A DNA stretch of 64,000 nt, taken from the NCBI GenBank assembly GCA_009869945.1, contig WIXG01000041.1:186001-250000 (forward strand), read 5' to 3'. Shown one piece after another: positions 24,601 through 37,870 of the stretch. Each line of letters begins with the position of its first letter. Position 1 is the first letter of the stretch. This DNA is from Mesaphorura yosii (Eukaryota > Arthropoda > Collembola > Poduromorpha > Tullbergiidae). A program made the translations under genes and the position numbers. The notes beneath the pieces are model-generated. The model did not search any database. It was not told where the DNA came from and saw only the letters and a list, made by a program, of their open reading frames with translations.

Positions 24601-27449
24601 CGTGACAACGGAAGCAAGTTCAGGGCCAGTTCGGTGCTCGAGGGCTCATTTGACCACGAGAGCCTGACTCATATTCCGGCCTCCATTCAGCAAGCATTTG
24701 ACCCAACCTACCACTCATCGTCGGGCTCAAGATTCTCACCCACCAGCAGGTCCGAAGGCACAACCGCCGCCCACCAAGTAAGGCGGCACACGGCGCTCAT
24801 GAACGCGGACTCGGAAACAGATTCGATTCAAACGGACGCGACACGAAGCACGACGAAGAGCACAAATTTGTCGTCTAGTTCAGACTCGCCATGGCGATCC
24901 AGCTCAGTCATCGAACAAAAGCTGCATGCCTGGAGAATGGGGACAAAGATGGAAAAAATCGGCGAGACTTCAGATAAATCGAAACGGCCCAGTTCGGTGG
25001 ATATTTCACAGCTATCCAAGCTCAGGAAAATGTTTGGAAGAAAGAAAGAAATCGCAACAAGGGCAAACGGAAGCGGAACGACGCAGATCGAGTCTCGGAA
25101 TCGGAAACCAAAGTCCAGCTTAACGCATCAGGAAATGAATTTGTACTTTTATAAGCCTGACTCTGTTTTCCTGAACGAAATCCACCTGCACTGGAATCGA
25201 CAGCTCCTGGTAAGTTGGCGAAGTCGCCAAGTTGTCATACTGCCTGAATTTTTAATGTAGAATACTTAATGCCCATGGAATATGAAGAATTCGTCTTGGC
25301 TGGGCTTTCCCTTCTTGTCGTTGTCGCAGTCTTTGCTCAAGGTGTTTTCGTTCTTTGTTTTATGCCTTTTGTCTTTGCATAAGTAATTTTCAAACACCAA
25401 ACCATTTATTACGGGTCTGCACGGCGATGATTGAAATATGTCGTCGCAAACGTATCAAGTAAACATGAGCCGCATCGATCGACAGTTTTATGTCTTTATG
25501 CTTTTCTTATTTACACAGAACCAGCCAGAGCCACAAGCAAAAGACAACAACCGGCAATTACAGTGCTCAGGAAAACAGTCTCCAAACGCTGCACGTGCCG
25601 CCGTCAACGATCTGTACATGGCCGAATTGGCATTTCAGAGGCTTCGGAACGATGAGCTGAATGGTATTCAGATCCTGTTTAGCAAGAGGTCGGAGAAAGA
25701 CTCCGCCACCAAAATATTGCAAGTTTTGCGTCGGCTCCACCGCACTATGGTACAGTATGACGGCCTGGCGTATTTCTGTCTCAAGGTAAACAATTAAACA
25801 GTCTGCAGTCTTGTAGACTTATCTTGCTCCTACGGTTTAAGTGTACTCTTTTCCTGAGCTGATGACCTTTCCAAATGAAGACTGGGCGTTGCCGTAATTT
25901 TATCCGATTTACCCCAACAACAGCCTTTGAGCCTCTGAATGTTTAACGTATGCGTTATGCCAATTGGCCAATTCTGGCTAAAATGGCTCATAAGTGCAAA
26001 TCGGACCACATTATCGAATTACAATATTCTTTTTTATTGTGTTCCCGTCACATTTACGGTTCCTTGCCCTTTTCAACGTGTTCGTGTTCTTAAGTCACCA
26101 TCGCGCAATAATTTCCGCAAATAGTGCAAAAAATTGGCAATATCTTGCGAAACTTTTCCTACTGTTGTGCAGTGTGGTATAATTAATATTCACTCTTTCA
26201 TTTCCCGACAGAGTTCCAAACTACTCACAAATCTGGAAGTTTTGCTCAAGAGTTCGCTGGCATTGGGCGAGAAGAATGAGGAAATGGGTCCTGGGACCGG
26301 AGAGGAAAAGTTCCTCAAGTACAGAAACAACGACAGCAAAGACCAGCACATGCGCAATGGGACTCATAACAGGAAACAGTTTCAACTTATGCTGGACAAA
26401 GTTTCCACGCATGTTTTGCTTATGGACATATTCAGACTCCTGCTGCTCCGACAGTCTATAGAGACGAGTGGCAAAATGTCGGACTCGCAATTTGAAGCCG
26501 GTGCATTGATCGCGGAAGATTTAATTCAGGCACATGGAATCGGCAGTTCGCAAGTGCTGGAAGTAGCGCTTTACGCAATCTTCGCATTTCCGTGTTTGGT
26601 TGAGTTTGATTACCAGCTGAAAAGGTTGGCGTTGAGTCACCGGCTGGAGCTCAGTCACGACGTTGCTAAAAACTATGAAGTTAGTACATACTACCTTAGA
26701 TGTATTTGTACATGCCTGCAGTCTGAAATCGATTAGTATTTTTACGACGCGTACTTTTGTGTTTTATTGCAGCTCATCAAACTTTTGTCTATAAGCCACA
26801 ACATTTCTACGTCCGTTCTCTACGACATTCTCATCTTTGCTCATTACTCTCCGAAAGACAACGCGAAACGAAATGTACAAATTCTGATGAACTCATTTAA
26901 TACCGTACGTCGATATTCAGCTATTCCTAATCTTGTCACACTGATGGCATTTACTTACAATTTATGACTTATCAGGAGCCGTACCTACGCCAAAGCATGG
27001 CGCAGTTAATCAACCTCTTCTGTTCGACACAGGAAATTCTAACGTTTGCTCAATGTACTCTACTTCATCGGCAGTTTGTTGTTTTGACTCATTTAATCCA
27101 GCATTCCACCTCCGCAAAGACATTCCTGAGGAATGACTTCTCTGAAGAGTTTCGGTAAGCTTTACTGATGAAATTACGACTTTCTGTTCGTGCTACGTTA
27201 AACTTTCCGACTTATCGAGTGCAATTTTCTGTTTCTTACTGTCTATCGTAGCTGTAAAAGCGATAGCTTCCAATTCACTCACCGAACAGAAAGAAACAAT
27301 CTAACAAATGGCGCTCATTTTTGTGCTTTCATTTGTGCAGGTACTTCCTAAGTTCTGACACGTTAAACCTGAAGGCCCCTGAAAAGTATCCAGTGAAGAC
27401 AAAATTATCACATGCCTGCATCTTCTTACGGAATTTGATCATCAACTAA
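21667..27449 (+). CDS. C12orf56-like protein (DUF4551 family)
   Basis: Eight exons give 705 residues: 21667-21737, 21843-21990, 24466-25209, 25519-25785, 26212-26679, 26773-26904, 26976-27154 and 27341-27449. The first ~100 residues (YYESCVIATKGAPFLCYVIL, LFVTKSPPSSL, then CQHVRIAYK) match my memory of vertebrate C12orf56 in order and spacing, and look like a PH-type beta barrel. A Ser/Thr-rich basic linker follows (residues ~115-280). The C-terminal half is helical and Leu-rich, including LRRLHRTMVQYDGLAYFC, LLMDIFRLLLLRQS and LVEFDYQLKRLAL. No signal peptide or membrane segment is seen. The molecular function of the family is unknown to me, and an armadillo-like helical C-terminus is only an inference. 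Gene structure is well supported by frame continuity; the family call rests on remembered sequence. Confidence 0.7.
21991..24465 (+). other. Large intron 2 of the C12orf56-like gene
   Basis: This 2,475-base intron (GTAAGT donor, TTTTCAG acceptor) is many times longer than its neighbours. It contains a (GCAT)n microsatellite at 24171-24188 and a short CG-alternating run near 23087-23097. No coding exon or RNA gene is recognised inside. Its size makes it a reasonable place for regulatory elements, but none can be named. Confidence 0.6.
24171..24188. repeat. (GCAT)n microsatellite
   Basis: The run GCATGCATGCATGCATGC has a 4-base period and is self-complementary. It lies in the large C12orf56-like intron. 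Confidence 0.9.
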
Positions 27450-27457
27450 ACTAAGAA

Positions 27458-27463
27458 AATAAA
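27458..27463 (+). terminator. Poly(A) signal of the C12orf56-like gene
   Basis: AATAAA sits 9 bases after the stop codon, so the 3' UTR may be very short. Confidence 0.5.
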
Positions 27464-29054
27464 CAAAAATTGTACACGAAAAATGCTTGAAAATTGACAT
27501 AGTAAACTGAACATGAGTTTATTCTCAGTCAAAAGATAGCGAAAAATGTTTATCCTAAAGGATTATTTGATTGTGTGCCCTCACGTCCACTTATGACTCA
27601 AAGTACTCCAGACACTTCTCCCGGCAATACCTACGCACCTGCAGGAAACACAATTCATTATTTGCAGCAGTTGCTAATCATCACTACCAAAAGGTGGTCT
27701 GAGCGACATACCTGCTCCCACCTTCGCCAAGCATTCTGTTCATCGATTGATCTGGATCAGTTAGGAGCTATGATTTCATACCAATGACCAAATGTGGTTA
27801 AATTTAAACCTAAAGACAAAATAAGACGAGATAAATAAATGAACTCACTACATTGTTTAATAATTATCTCGGAAATGACCGGCAACTTTGCTGCAAGGAC
27901 GATTAATTGATGATTTTGCTTAATTGTGGGATTTCAACAGAGACACTGTCATTAAGGAATAAATTTTACTGACTATGGCTTGGCCGTCAAGTTCATCCGT
28001 CGCACATGCCCTTCAAGCCAGCACAGGACACAAATAGGCTTTACTTTGTGCAACAAGCACGCAAGTTGTGATAGAATCCTTGCCTGCGTGGGAGAAGAGT
28101 CGATTCGCCGAGTGAGCCTGTCAACAGCACGAAGAGAGTAATGCGGTTGAATAAGGCCTCAGTGCCTTGACGACGAAATACGAACGAAGTTCTTGCGTAG
28201 CAAACTGGACAGATAGTGTAAAAGTATCGAGATAAACTTCAATTCATTCGTCGAAACGTGATTTACTTGTAATTAATTTCAACTGGTGAATCAACTGATA
28301 ACGACTACGTGTCTACTGGCTATTAACTGTAGAAGTAAGCAATTAGTGGAAGGCAGGTAATTTAAAACTACACATCTTTAGCTGAATTCCTCCTTCATCC
28401 TGGGAAAGCAGAATTGCTGTGTTACTTTAAATAGTTAACTGCCCGTTCAGATTGCTCATGGATTTAGTCCAGTTTCATATCATTAGATTTAATTCTGATC
28501 ATTCGGGCCGGATTCATAATGTTAAAGATTTGATTAGGATTGGACCGATGTGACAGGAGCCGGCCTCTGACATAACAACATTTGGACTGAATAAAAGGGG
28601 CCACGAAATTTAGTGTATTATTTCATGATAGTTTTTTTTCAGGAAGTTCCTTTGTAGATTAAAAATTTTAATCAGATTACCAGCTGTCGAAACCGAAGTT
28701 TTTTTTAAATAAATTTTTAATGTTAGGTGGAACTTGTTCCATCTTATCTTAGGAAAGGTCTACAGGAGTTGAGAACTAAGAAACCCCTTTGAAAGTTGCA
28801 AAATTGAGTAAAAATTCGAGGATCCTACATTTTTATTTACAGTTAAATGCATGAATCCTAAAGATTTTAAAGATAAGATATGCACATCGAACTTGTCCTG
28901 ATAGAAAGTGTAAGATTAAAAGGTATCAAGATAAAATCTTTCTAAGCCAGCACTTGTGTCTTAAGTAAACTTATGTACTATTCTTTTACTCCTGCAGGAT
29001 TGAGTGACGTCGTCGTCCTAGAAGCTGACTTGATTGAAGTTCTTGGACTTGGAA
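27464..29054. other. Intergenic, C12orf56-like to TBCD
   Basis: About 1.6 kb of AT-rich sequence with no supported coding exon; the only open stretch (27575-27787) has no domain. It should contain the TBCD promoter. A pyrimidine-rich CTCCTGCAG at about 28990-28999 could be the acceptor of a TBCD leader exon. No repeats are obvious. Confidence 0.5.
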
Positions 29055-32000
29055 ATGTTTACGATGGCGGATCGGGAGGAAGAAGAGGTTAGCTTGCTAC
29101 AGTTTGGAATTGCTCATGGATGACACATCAGGATGACTGTTGTGATTAATTTGTGAACTGGATTCTCTTAGGTTAATAGAGAGGATGGAGAAGATGCAAT
29201 TGGATTAGCATGTGCCTTAGACGAATTTGTTCACAAGGAGTTAGTTTTAAAGCACATCAGAGAATTGGGGGCGATATACCAAAATCCATCGATGGTTGAA
29301 CTTGACTATGAACAATTCATGAAGGTGCTGGACTTGTATCAAGAGAAACCATCGCTGATTACGCCTTCCATGAAAGAAATAGTTGAAGAAGCTTTACGGC
29401 ACGTGAACATAACACAGAAAGGATCTGCCATTCCCGACCAAGATATTCTTCCTCCTGGTTTTATTCCTTTGAAGCATTTGAGCCTAAAGTACCTGAAACA
29501 TGTGTTTAAAGTGTACCGACCCAAAAAAGCGTGCAAGTTTATGCCACATGAAATCACGAATCTGGTGCCAGTCCTGGAGCTGCTGGAGTCAGTTACGGTT
29601 GAAGATCCAGATTTCCAAGATAGCGCAAGTGTTCTGATCTATTGGCTATCTGTTCTGGTAATGAATCCCTTTGGACTGAAATTGCTGGACGGATATCAAA
29701 ATCAAGGAGGAACTTCAGTGACGCAGCGAATTGTGGATATCTGCATGAGGTGCATCGTGCTGAACAACAACGCCGGAAAGGCTACTCCTGTCTTGATTGC
29801 CAAGTTGTTAACCCGCCCTGACACACTGAAGAGAGAAGGACAATGCGACCCATGTGATCTGAAACCGCATGTATGTGATTTGGAGTCTTTCATTGAGTGG
29901 GGTTGTCAGGTAATGTTTACACATGAGCATTTCGAGGCAAAGCAAATCTAAATGCTTCTCACCTTGTTACTTTAATTAAACATGCTGTCTATCCTCTATT
30001 CAGAATATGTCAGCGAGTCAAAAATTCTCAGTAAGAGCCGGCGCCTTCGGAGCACTGGCAGGTATATTCAAGCAAGGAAACCGGGCCGACGTGTGCTCCT
30101 ATGGGACAAAAGTGTTGGATGCTCTCATGGCATCCGGGTTTCAAGAGGGTGACACCTACCTAAGGAAAATGGGCATTAAACTTTTACAGAGAGTTGGAAT
30201 GATTTTCTTGAAACCAAAGGTAAGTTCAAATTTCCTTTTATATGGCATTGAAATGGAGCCTCAAGCATCTCCTTATTTCTAGATTGCACATTGGCGATAC
30301 GCTCGTGGTAATCGAAGCTTGCTGGCAAATTTGAAGCCAAAATCTCAGCTTGAAAATGCTACTGGAGGTGGGTCATCAGATCAACCAATCACGCCACAAG
30401 AGGAGATCGAAGATTCTTATGAAGATTTGGCTGAGTTTTCAAATCAGATTGAGTCGATCTTGGATATTCTTCTAAAGGGTTTAGATGATAAAGATTTCGT
30501 GGTTCGTATGACGGCGGCAAAAGGCGTTGCCAGAATTGTTAATAGAATTCCAAAGGCATACGCTAAGGAAATTATCGACGCTGTATTGAGTCTAATGGGA
30601 CCAATTAGCTGCAGTGGAGCATGGGCCGGAGCCTGCTTAGCTCTCGCCGAACTTGGGAAAAAAGGACTTCTGCTTCCTTCACGACTCCCGGAAATTGTCG
30701 ATGTCCTTCAGCGAGCACTGATGTATGAGGAAGTAAGTTGGATCCCAAGTTAAGTCGTGCACAGTGTACTTGATTGTGATATGTTATATGTAATTAATTC
30801 GCTCATTCTCAGGTGGGAGGCGGGTACAGCGGTGGACGCCAGGTTAGAGATTGTGCCTGTTTCGTTGCCTTCTCATTTGCACGATGTTTCGATAAGGAGA
30901 TATTGGCACCTTATATTAAAACCCTGGCCACAACACTGATACTTGTTGCACTTTTCGACCGGGAAGTAACATGTCGAAGGGCAGGAGCAGCAGCTTTTCA
31001 GGAGAATGTTGGGCGGCAAGGAAATCTACCACACGGCCAACGAGTTTCGGAAATGGCTGACTATATTACTGTCGCGAGTAGAGTACGAGCCTACACGGAA
31101 GTCAGGTGATGTCAACTTCGTACTCAGGCAATCGATTGAGGTGTGACTCTTTGTGTTTGCATATTTCAGCGTGAAAGTCGCGGACATTGAGGAGTACCGT
31201 CGGCCGATTCTCAACCACTTGATTAATGTTAAGTATTGCCATCGGGACCCTGTTATAAGGGAGCTGACAGCTGAGGCCGTGAGGAAACTCACGCACCTCG
31301 ATCGGATGTACATGGCTACCACGGTCATGGATAAACTGACGAAGGATGCTAATTCTGCGAATGTAGAAATCGTATCTGGAGCAATAATGTGTACAACAGC
31401 CATAATCTTGGCTTGTAAAATTCAAAGAAACCTAGAATGCTTGGAACTACGGCGAGTAGATGAGCTCGGAGATGTACTGGTGACAGTCATTAAAAATCTA
31501 CCAAATTTCTCTGTTCAAGATAATATCTTGTTGAGAGAGGCTTTAAATTACCACATCCATCGGTGTCGGTTCCCAGAGTAAGTAAACTTCATTCGCTGGT
31601 TGTTTGTGTTTGCCACTTTTTGAAACCTAATAGTATACTTTTACCTTTTATTTATTAGGGAGGAACCAAGTGTCCCTAAATACCAACCAGATTTTCTTCA
31701 TTACCTTCATGAGTGTGTTTTCTTCAATCATAAGAAGGTGCAAGCAACTGCAGCATTAGCTCTTGACAGTTTGATTCAGACACACTTTCGTTCTCCGTAC
31801 TTGGAACTCCATATGGGTGATTTAGTTGGTCCGTTGGTTGAGTTGCTAATCTCTCCGAGTGAGACCACCCGCCTTGGCGCTGCTTTGGCTTTTGGTAAGT
31901 GTCCGCTCATTGTTACGCTAATCCCCTAGCTGACTTGGAAATCTAATGTGTCGTTTCATTTACAGAGGCCATTCTCCCACGAGTTCACCCAGTGTTCCCA

Positions 32001-33452
32001 GATATTGCTCTAAAGAACTTGATCCAGTGTGCACGTAGAGATCAGGAGCATGCAATCGAATGGGTTGAGTCCAGGAAGACAGCAATCAGCGCCTTGGGGA
32101 ACCTTATGAAGAAAGGATATCCAAGGCGAACGGTAAGCGCTTCGATGTCGCTACACTTAAGTACCAGCAATTGTTCTGTTGAAAAAATAAGTTTTTGGTT
32201 TATAGGAAGCTATTGGTACAGCTCATCATGTGGCGACAGCAATCCGCACGGCTATTTTGGCCGGGCTCAATGATTATACGTCTGACAGACGAGGTGATGT
32301 TGGTTCTGTGGTCAGGGAAAAGTCGATTACGGCAGCCATTTCCTTGCTAACGGCAGATCAATTGCTATTCATTCACAAAATAAGTTCCTTCGAAGAAAAG
32401 GAATTTGTGGGCCTGTTGGCGGCAATTGCTCGACAATGTGTCGAGAAAATTGATAATCTGAGGATTTTTGCCTGTAATTCCTTCTTGGAAATGCTTCATG
32501 GGTAGGTCATTGTGATTTCTAAGCCATAGACTACTAAAAGTATTCTATAAATACATTGACGAAATTTTGATTTAATTGCAGAACACCATTGACAAAATTT
32601 AGTCGGTGGGGCCTTCTGGTCGAACATTTTTCTACCGAGCCATATCCCGTACGAAATTGGAAAATAACAACTGTGACCTTCGAGAAGTTTGCTCCTCTTA
32701 TGATTGATTCTGCGACAAGAAAGGAAGTGCTAACTGGCTTTATTACCACTGGGGGAAGTCTGGGTGGGAGCAACCAAGTTGAGGCATTGGAAGCGGTCTG
32801 CTCATTGATTGAGAAGAACCCCTGCGAACAGAACCCAGAAATCGTCCCGCCGATAATGGATTGCATTATTGAAATCTTCAAAGACAATTTGCAAGTTGAT
32901 CGAGTTTCAGTTCCATTGATGAAGTTCGTCAAGTTGCTTCTAGAAAGAGACTTATTCCAGACATTTACCTTGGAATTGGTGGAAAGATTCGGATTGGGTA
33001 TGATCAACTGTATTAAGATGGAGATTAATAAAACTACAAATGTGGAGAAAATTCTGATTGCTGTGGATGTTCTGCTCGGCCTCTTCGAAGGAGGAGAAAA
33101 ATTGATTGATGCGTAAGTTTGCTAAATCATGACATTGAAAACTCAAAATACCCGTCTAACAATATCTTTATGTTATGTTCCCAGTTCACTCAGAAGGTTG
33201 GTTATCATTCTTTGTCATCAGTACCCGAGAGTTCGTAGATTAACTGCTGATAAAATGGTCGCTGAACTCCCTCTTCATGAAGAAAAGATCGAGAATTTCA
33301 GGGCTGTTATCAATATCCTTCAGGAGGTTCATTGGGAGGATCCACCGCTTGTCGTCAAGCCGAAAAGAAATGAAATATGTGAGCTACTTAAAATACCAAG
33401 TCCGGTGCAGGCTTCTACCTCAAAGTCAGAAACTGCCGCTTCCTCCGTTTAA
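29055..33452 (+). CDS. TBCD: Tubulin-folding cofactor D (TBCD)
   Basis: TBCD is the HEAT-repeat chaperone that captures beta-tubulin and, with cofactors C and E and Arl2, assembles alpha/beta-tubulin dimers. The exons are 29055-29087, 29172-29909, 30004-30219, 30283-30732, 30813-31105, 31170-31577, 31659-31894, 31966-32132, 32206-32501, 32582-33112 and 33185-33452. All phases match, giving about 1,208-1,211 residues, close to the human 1,192. The diagnostic block FDREVTCRRAGAAAFQENVG is followed by RQGNLPHG. VVRMTAAKGVARIVNRIP and SGAWAGACLALAELGKKGLL match TBCD HEAT repeats. Two in-frame ATGs (29055 and 29064) precede the first donor; MADREEEE from 29064 is equally likely as the start. The gene looks intact and housekeeping in character. 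Confidence 0.96.
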
Positions 33453-33818
33453 CTCAGCGTAACACTAACACATATAATTAATAATTAAATTCAATATCTT
33501 ATCACATTAAATTTACTATGCTGTAACTTTTATACATGCTTTTGTATAACACAACCTGAATAAAATGGTAAAAAAAATGTAGGATTCTTTGTAGTAATTT
33601 CTTGGCAACAAAGAAAATCGTGTCATATGATTTGCGGTAGATAAATCAAATAATATCGCGAACCTTGAACTTTGGTTTGCATGATTCTGCGTCTGAAACT
33701 GAAGTGCATGGCTGATGGCTGTGACTCTTCAATAATAACGTGCCCAAAGACAAAATGAGTCGGTTCAATTATTCAATAGTTTAACTTTTAGCCTTAGATT
33801 TTAGTCATCGACATTAAA
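33453..33818 (+). other. TBCD 3' end and ABTB1 promoter
   Basis: Only 366 bases separate the two genes. A TBCD poly(A) signal AATAAA lies at 33559-33564, leaving roughly 240 bases for the ABTB1 promoter and leader. Nothing else is recognised. Confidence 0.7.
33559..33564 (+). terminator. TBCD poly(A) signal
   Basis: AATAAA 107 bases after the TBCD stop codon and well before the ABTB1 start. Confidence 0.6.
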
Positions 33819-35903
33819 ATGGACACCATTTTCTCAAGCTGTAAGCGTGGTGACATGGAACGAGTGAAGTAAGTGAAATACTAATCGCATGAATCAATGA
33901 ATCGTTGATCTTCACACTGTAGAAATTTGATATGATACCACGATGATTGATGTAGATATTTTGTGGAGCGGAAGGAGGTCGACGTGAATGCTAGAGATAA
34001 CTGGGACAGTACGCCGTTGTAAGATTAATTTTAGTTATTTTAGTGTCGCATGTGAGGTATATTGCCATATCTGGATATACTCACTTAAATATTTCTCGTG
34101 ACCTGTAGATACTACGCATGTCTTTGTGGACACTTTAGCGTGGTGCAGTACCTCCTGGCCAACGGCGCCCGCTGTGAGGAGGGATCCCGAGACGGTGAGC
34201 GATGTGTCTACGGCGCCTTGACTGACGATATTCGCGAGTACTTGCTCAATGCTCAAGTCATCACCCCAGAATCTAAAACACGGGACGAGTATCAAAGTTT
34301 CTGCGAAAGGTAGATCAGCTTATCAGCTATAACGCCTCCGGGCTGATAGCATTATAAAATTATTGATTCTTGCTTAGATTATGGAAATTAACCGACGGTG
34401 AAGAGGAAAGTAATGAATTCAAATTTATACTGGACGACTCGTCGACCTATCGAGTGCATCGAAGTATTTTATGCGCCCGCAGCGAATACTTTCGTCAGAA
34501 ATTCCAAGACGAATGGCAGAATCGGAAGTCAATTGTTGTCAGAATGGTAGAGTATAGCTTAGACACATATAAACACATATCACCACAGAACATATTTAAT
34601 ATTTACTTTAAGAAATTGACGAATGTGCTCTTTAGGTGAGCTCCAGTGTCTTTGCCGCGTTTCTTCAGTACATTTACACTGGCAAGACAATAGTTCCTAA
34701 GGACAAGATTGATGAACTGTGCCATTTCACAGAATTGTGTCAGCTGCCTAAGCTGAAGAATGAAGTCATTGCTTCCACACAAAAAGTTGACAACTTTGGT
34801 GAGAGTTACCGAACTTATTAAGCTGATCTTAATTAATATCTAGCCTGGTACTGTTCAATACACAGTGCATAGCAAGTACGGAGTCCGCCTCACAGTATCG
34901 AAAATCACAGTCGAATCGCAGAAATTGATTTGGGATGTCCAACAAGATTTTGGAGTGCTTATCAGTCTTGGACTGCCACCAGAATACTGTGACTGGCTCC
35001 CGTCTTACGAACTTCCTTTCATGTCAACGCCAAGGCCTTTTTTCGACCTTTGCTTCTGTGTTGATGACAAGGAGTTTTATTGTCATAAGGTGCGGTTTAA
35101 TTTGTCGAATCGACTCATGTTCTATTTTCCAATTAAAATTTTAAACTGCGTTTAAAATTTCAGATTTTCGTATCCATGCGGTCGTCTTACTTCGCCGGCC
35201 TCCTCCGAGATCATTTCCAAGAGTCATGTTCAGACAAGGAGCATATCACTCGAATAAAGCTGCGTGAGATTTCGCCTGAAGTTCTCGCCTCAGTATTGTA
35301 CTTTATCTACACCAACAACGCTCAGGTCAGACATTATTATCGGATTAACTGTATTTCAAGTTTCCTCGTTTCCTGGTGCATTTATTTCATGAATTTTTTG
35401 TACGCATTTACGTAGCTCATATCTGAAGACACCGTTCAGGAACTGCTGTGGAAAGCCGACATGTTCCTTCTACCCGGACTAAAAAGGCTGTGTGGAAATT
35501 TTCTTGCCTCTACAATCTCACTCGACAACGTCGTCTCCGTTCTGAAAGTCTCTCGCTTCTACGATATCCCTAAGCTTGAAGACATCTGCACAGGATTTAT
35601 GGCCAAGGAGATTGAAACAGTAAGTCTAACCCTATCAATACTCCTTTGAGCCATGTAAATGCGAATTTCTTAAGTACGCGTACGTTCATTCTTTAGCTGG
35701 TGGAGAGTCCCGAATTTCAAGAGGTTGTCGTTTCGGACGCTGCTGAAGTGCAAAATCGACAAGACACCGACAGTATTCCCGTGATTGACGATATTCGGTA
35801 CCACATCACAATGTGTGTACAAACATTCTCGCAAGTCGAGATCGCCAATCAGAGGCTGAGGGTTATTGACGAACTTTTGGAGACGCTAGAACTAGACGGA
35901 TAA
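33819..35903 (+). CDS. ABTB1: Ankyrin repeat and BTB/POZ protein (ABTB1/BPOZ)
   Basis: Ten exons give 480 residues (human ABTB1 478): 33819-33868, 33956-34018, 34109-34309, 34378-34546, 34636-34798, 34866-35089, 35164-35325, 35416-35619 and 35697-35903, with all phases continuous (nine coding blocks listed; a leader exon may exist). The N-terminus has ankyrin repeats (DVNARDNWDSTPLYYACLCG, then VVQYLLANGA). Two BTB domains follow: FILDDSSTYRVHRSILCARS with FLQYIYTGK, and LCFCVDDKEFYCHK with VLYFIYTNNAQ. Family members act as Cullin-3-type substrate adaptors and bind eEF1A in mammals; that role here is inferred. The gene sits head-to-tail just downstream of TBCD. An AATAAA follows at 36091-36096. 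Confidence 0.93.
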
Positions 35904-37870
35904 ATCATGAATGTATATAATTTCTCCAAAGCAATAATTCCAGTCAATCAGTTATTAAACGAAACTTCATGAGTGCTTTACATTGTGATTCATTCGCTTT
36001 AACATGTACATCGTGAACACGCTATGCCATGTTCTTCAGACGCCGTATGTAGTACTATGTAAATTGTTGTGCGTTTGTTTAGAATGGATCAATAAAATCA
36101 TTTAATTGTTTCTCGGAAGGTTCTGGGGCTGGTGACCTCATTTATTTTGTCATTTTTTCCAGAAACAGCCGCAGTCGCAAACTCCTTTCATAATTTATTG
36201 TAATGAATGTGCTGGTCGTCTCAGGCGGTCCAAACAGTCCAAAGCCCAATTCAGAGCGCACCACGTGCGTCAAAAATAGTTCTTGCATTCTTCATTCTCT
36301 CGTTCGTTATAGTCTCAAGTCTCAACTTCCCGAACTCGTACAGCTGGAGTGTGTAGTCGTATTGACTGTACGTCCAGTCGTCGGATCGGACCGACTCGAC
36401 TTAGAATTCGGAGTTTACTACTGGTAAGCACGCAAGTGGAAGAACGACTCGACGTTCCACGCTATTCTGAGTTCATTCATTCCATACAAAACCAAATATG
36501 CAGCAACGTGCTGTCGTATACTGAATAGAAGAATCCCGAAGCTCGATAATGTGTATAGTGCGGCAAATAGGAGAATGTGACCGTGAAATTTGCATACGCA
36601 ATTTCCACGTAGAATAAATTTTCTAACGCATTTTTATTGGATTCGCAAATAATTTGTAGATACTTTAAAACTCTTCGAACGCAGCTCAGCACACGTGTAA
36701 ATAATTTATTAAGAAGTCTAGTCATATTCAATCACATTGAAATTGAGAGTGAGTGCACGAACTTTGAGAAAGATTTACGCATCAACATGAATTAACAGTG
36801 CATTGGCATTTGGCATTTGACTGCAAGGCTGTCATAAGAAATCATCCTCCGTGCAGCAATTGATAGCTGGCAAAAATTGAGTCAAAGTTGATCCTGTTTG
36901 AATGAAAAACGAGTTGATTGCATATTTAATATTCATCTTCATCGTCGCCGGCAGAGTTGATTGAATCGTATCGCATCTCTTCGTTGATGGAGCTGAGAGA
37001 TGAACCGAAGAAGAAACCATGCCATCAGCAAAAATTTGGTTTTGATGAATCGTTTCGTGCTGCTGTGTACGAAAGCTGTTTAGCTGTTGATTTGTAATTT
37101 TTGTGCATATTTCTCGGGCCTGAATCGACAGTTCCAACTTCAACTCGGAGGTTCAAGTCGTAGCCGTGGTGACTTCGCCTTCTTCCTTTTTCGTATCATT
37201 CATTGAACACCGTTGCCGTCGCCGTTTTGGACTTTCATTGGGTGCTGGATTAGCTGAAACCGAGTAAGTTTTAATTTAAAATGTGCATGAAAAATGAAAT
37301 TCGATGGGATTTAGTTTTGAGCTTGCGCGTCTGTCGATGCGTAGTAGCCATGCATTGTGCAAATGGCAGATGATAAAGTCTAAATTGCATTATTTTTACT
37401 GAAGCAGTGGCAGTGTGCAATGTGCAACCAGCCTTGACCTGTGAGCTTGTCTTCACTCAGGGCGATTTCATGAGACTCGTTGCACAGAAATAGCAGATAA
37501 CGTGGACAAATGCAAATATTGCATCTAATTAGAACTGCGAACATTGTATTTTTGTATTTTCTGCCTAAGCACTAAGCTCGCTACTGACGCTGATGCTAAC
37601 AAAGTCTGAAATTGATTAAAGTAGCTCAAGCATCGCCGCCGACGTGTCGTGCCGATATTTCTCGATGAAGGAAATGTAAATGCTGCACCCAATACGTTAT
37701 GCATTAATCCCTGTACTGTTAATTTATTGCCCGTCCAGATAAGGCCTTGGTCGCAGCTCTAGTTTCATTGGGATTCCGCTCACAAAACTGGGAAGACGTC
37801 TCATGGAAATATAAGCCTGCAGTTTCTACTGAAGCGAAACGACGAGTATTTCTGAATCAACACCACAACA
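35904..37870. other. Intergenic, ABTB1 to the ZIP cluster
   Basis: The first ~200 bases are the ABTB1 3' UTR, with AATAAA at 36091-36096. The rest has no supported coding exon. It should hold the promoter and leader of the first ZIP gene; the frame containing the ATG at 37871 is closed shortly upstream. No repeat or RNA gene is recognised. Confidence 0.5.
36091..36096 (+). terminator. ABTB1 poly(A) signal
   Basis: AATAAA about 190 bases after the ABTB1 stop codon, followed by T/G-rich sequence. Confidence 0.6.
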
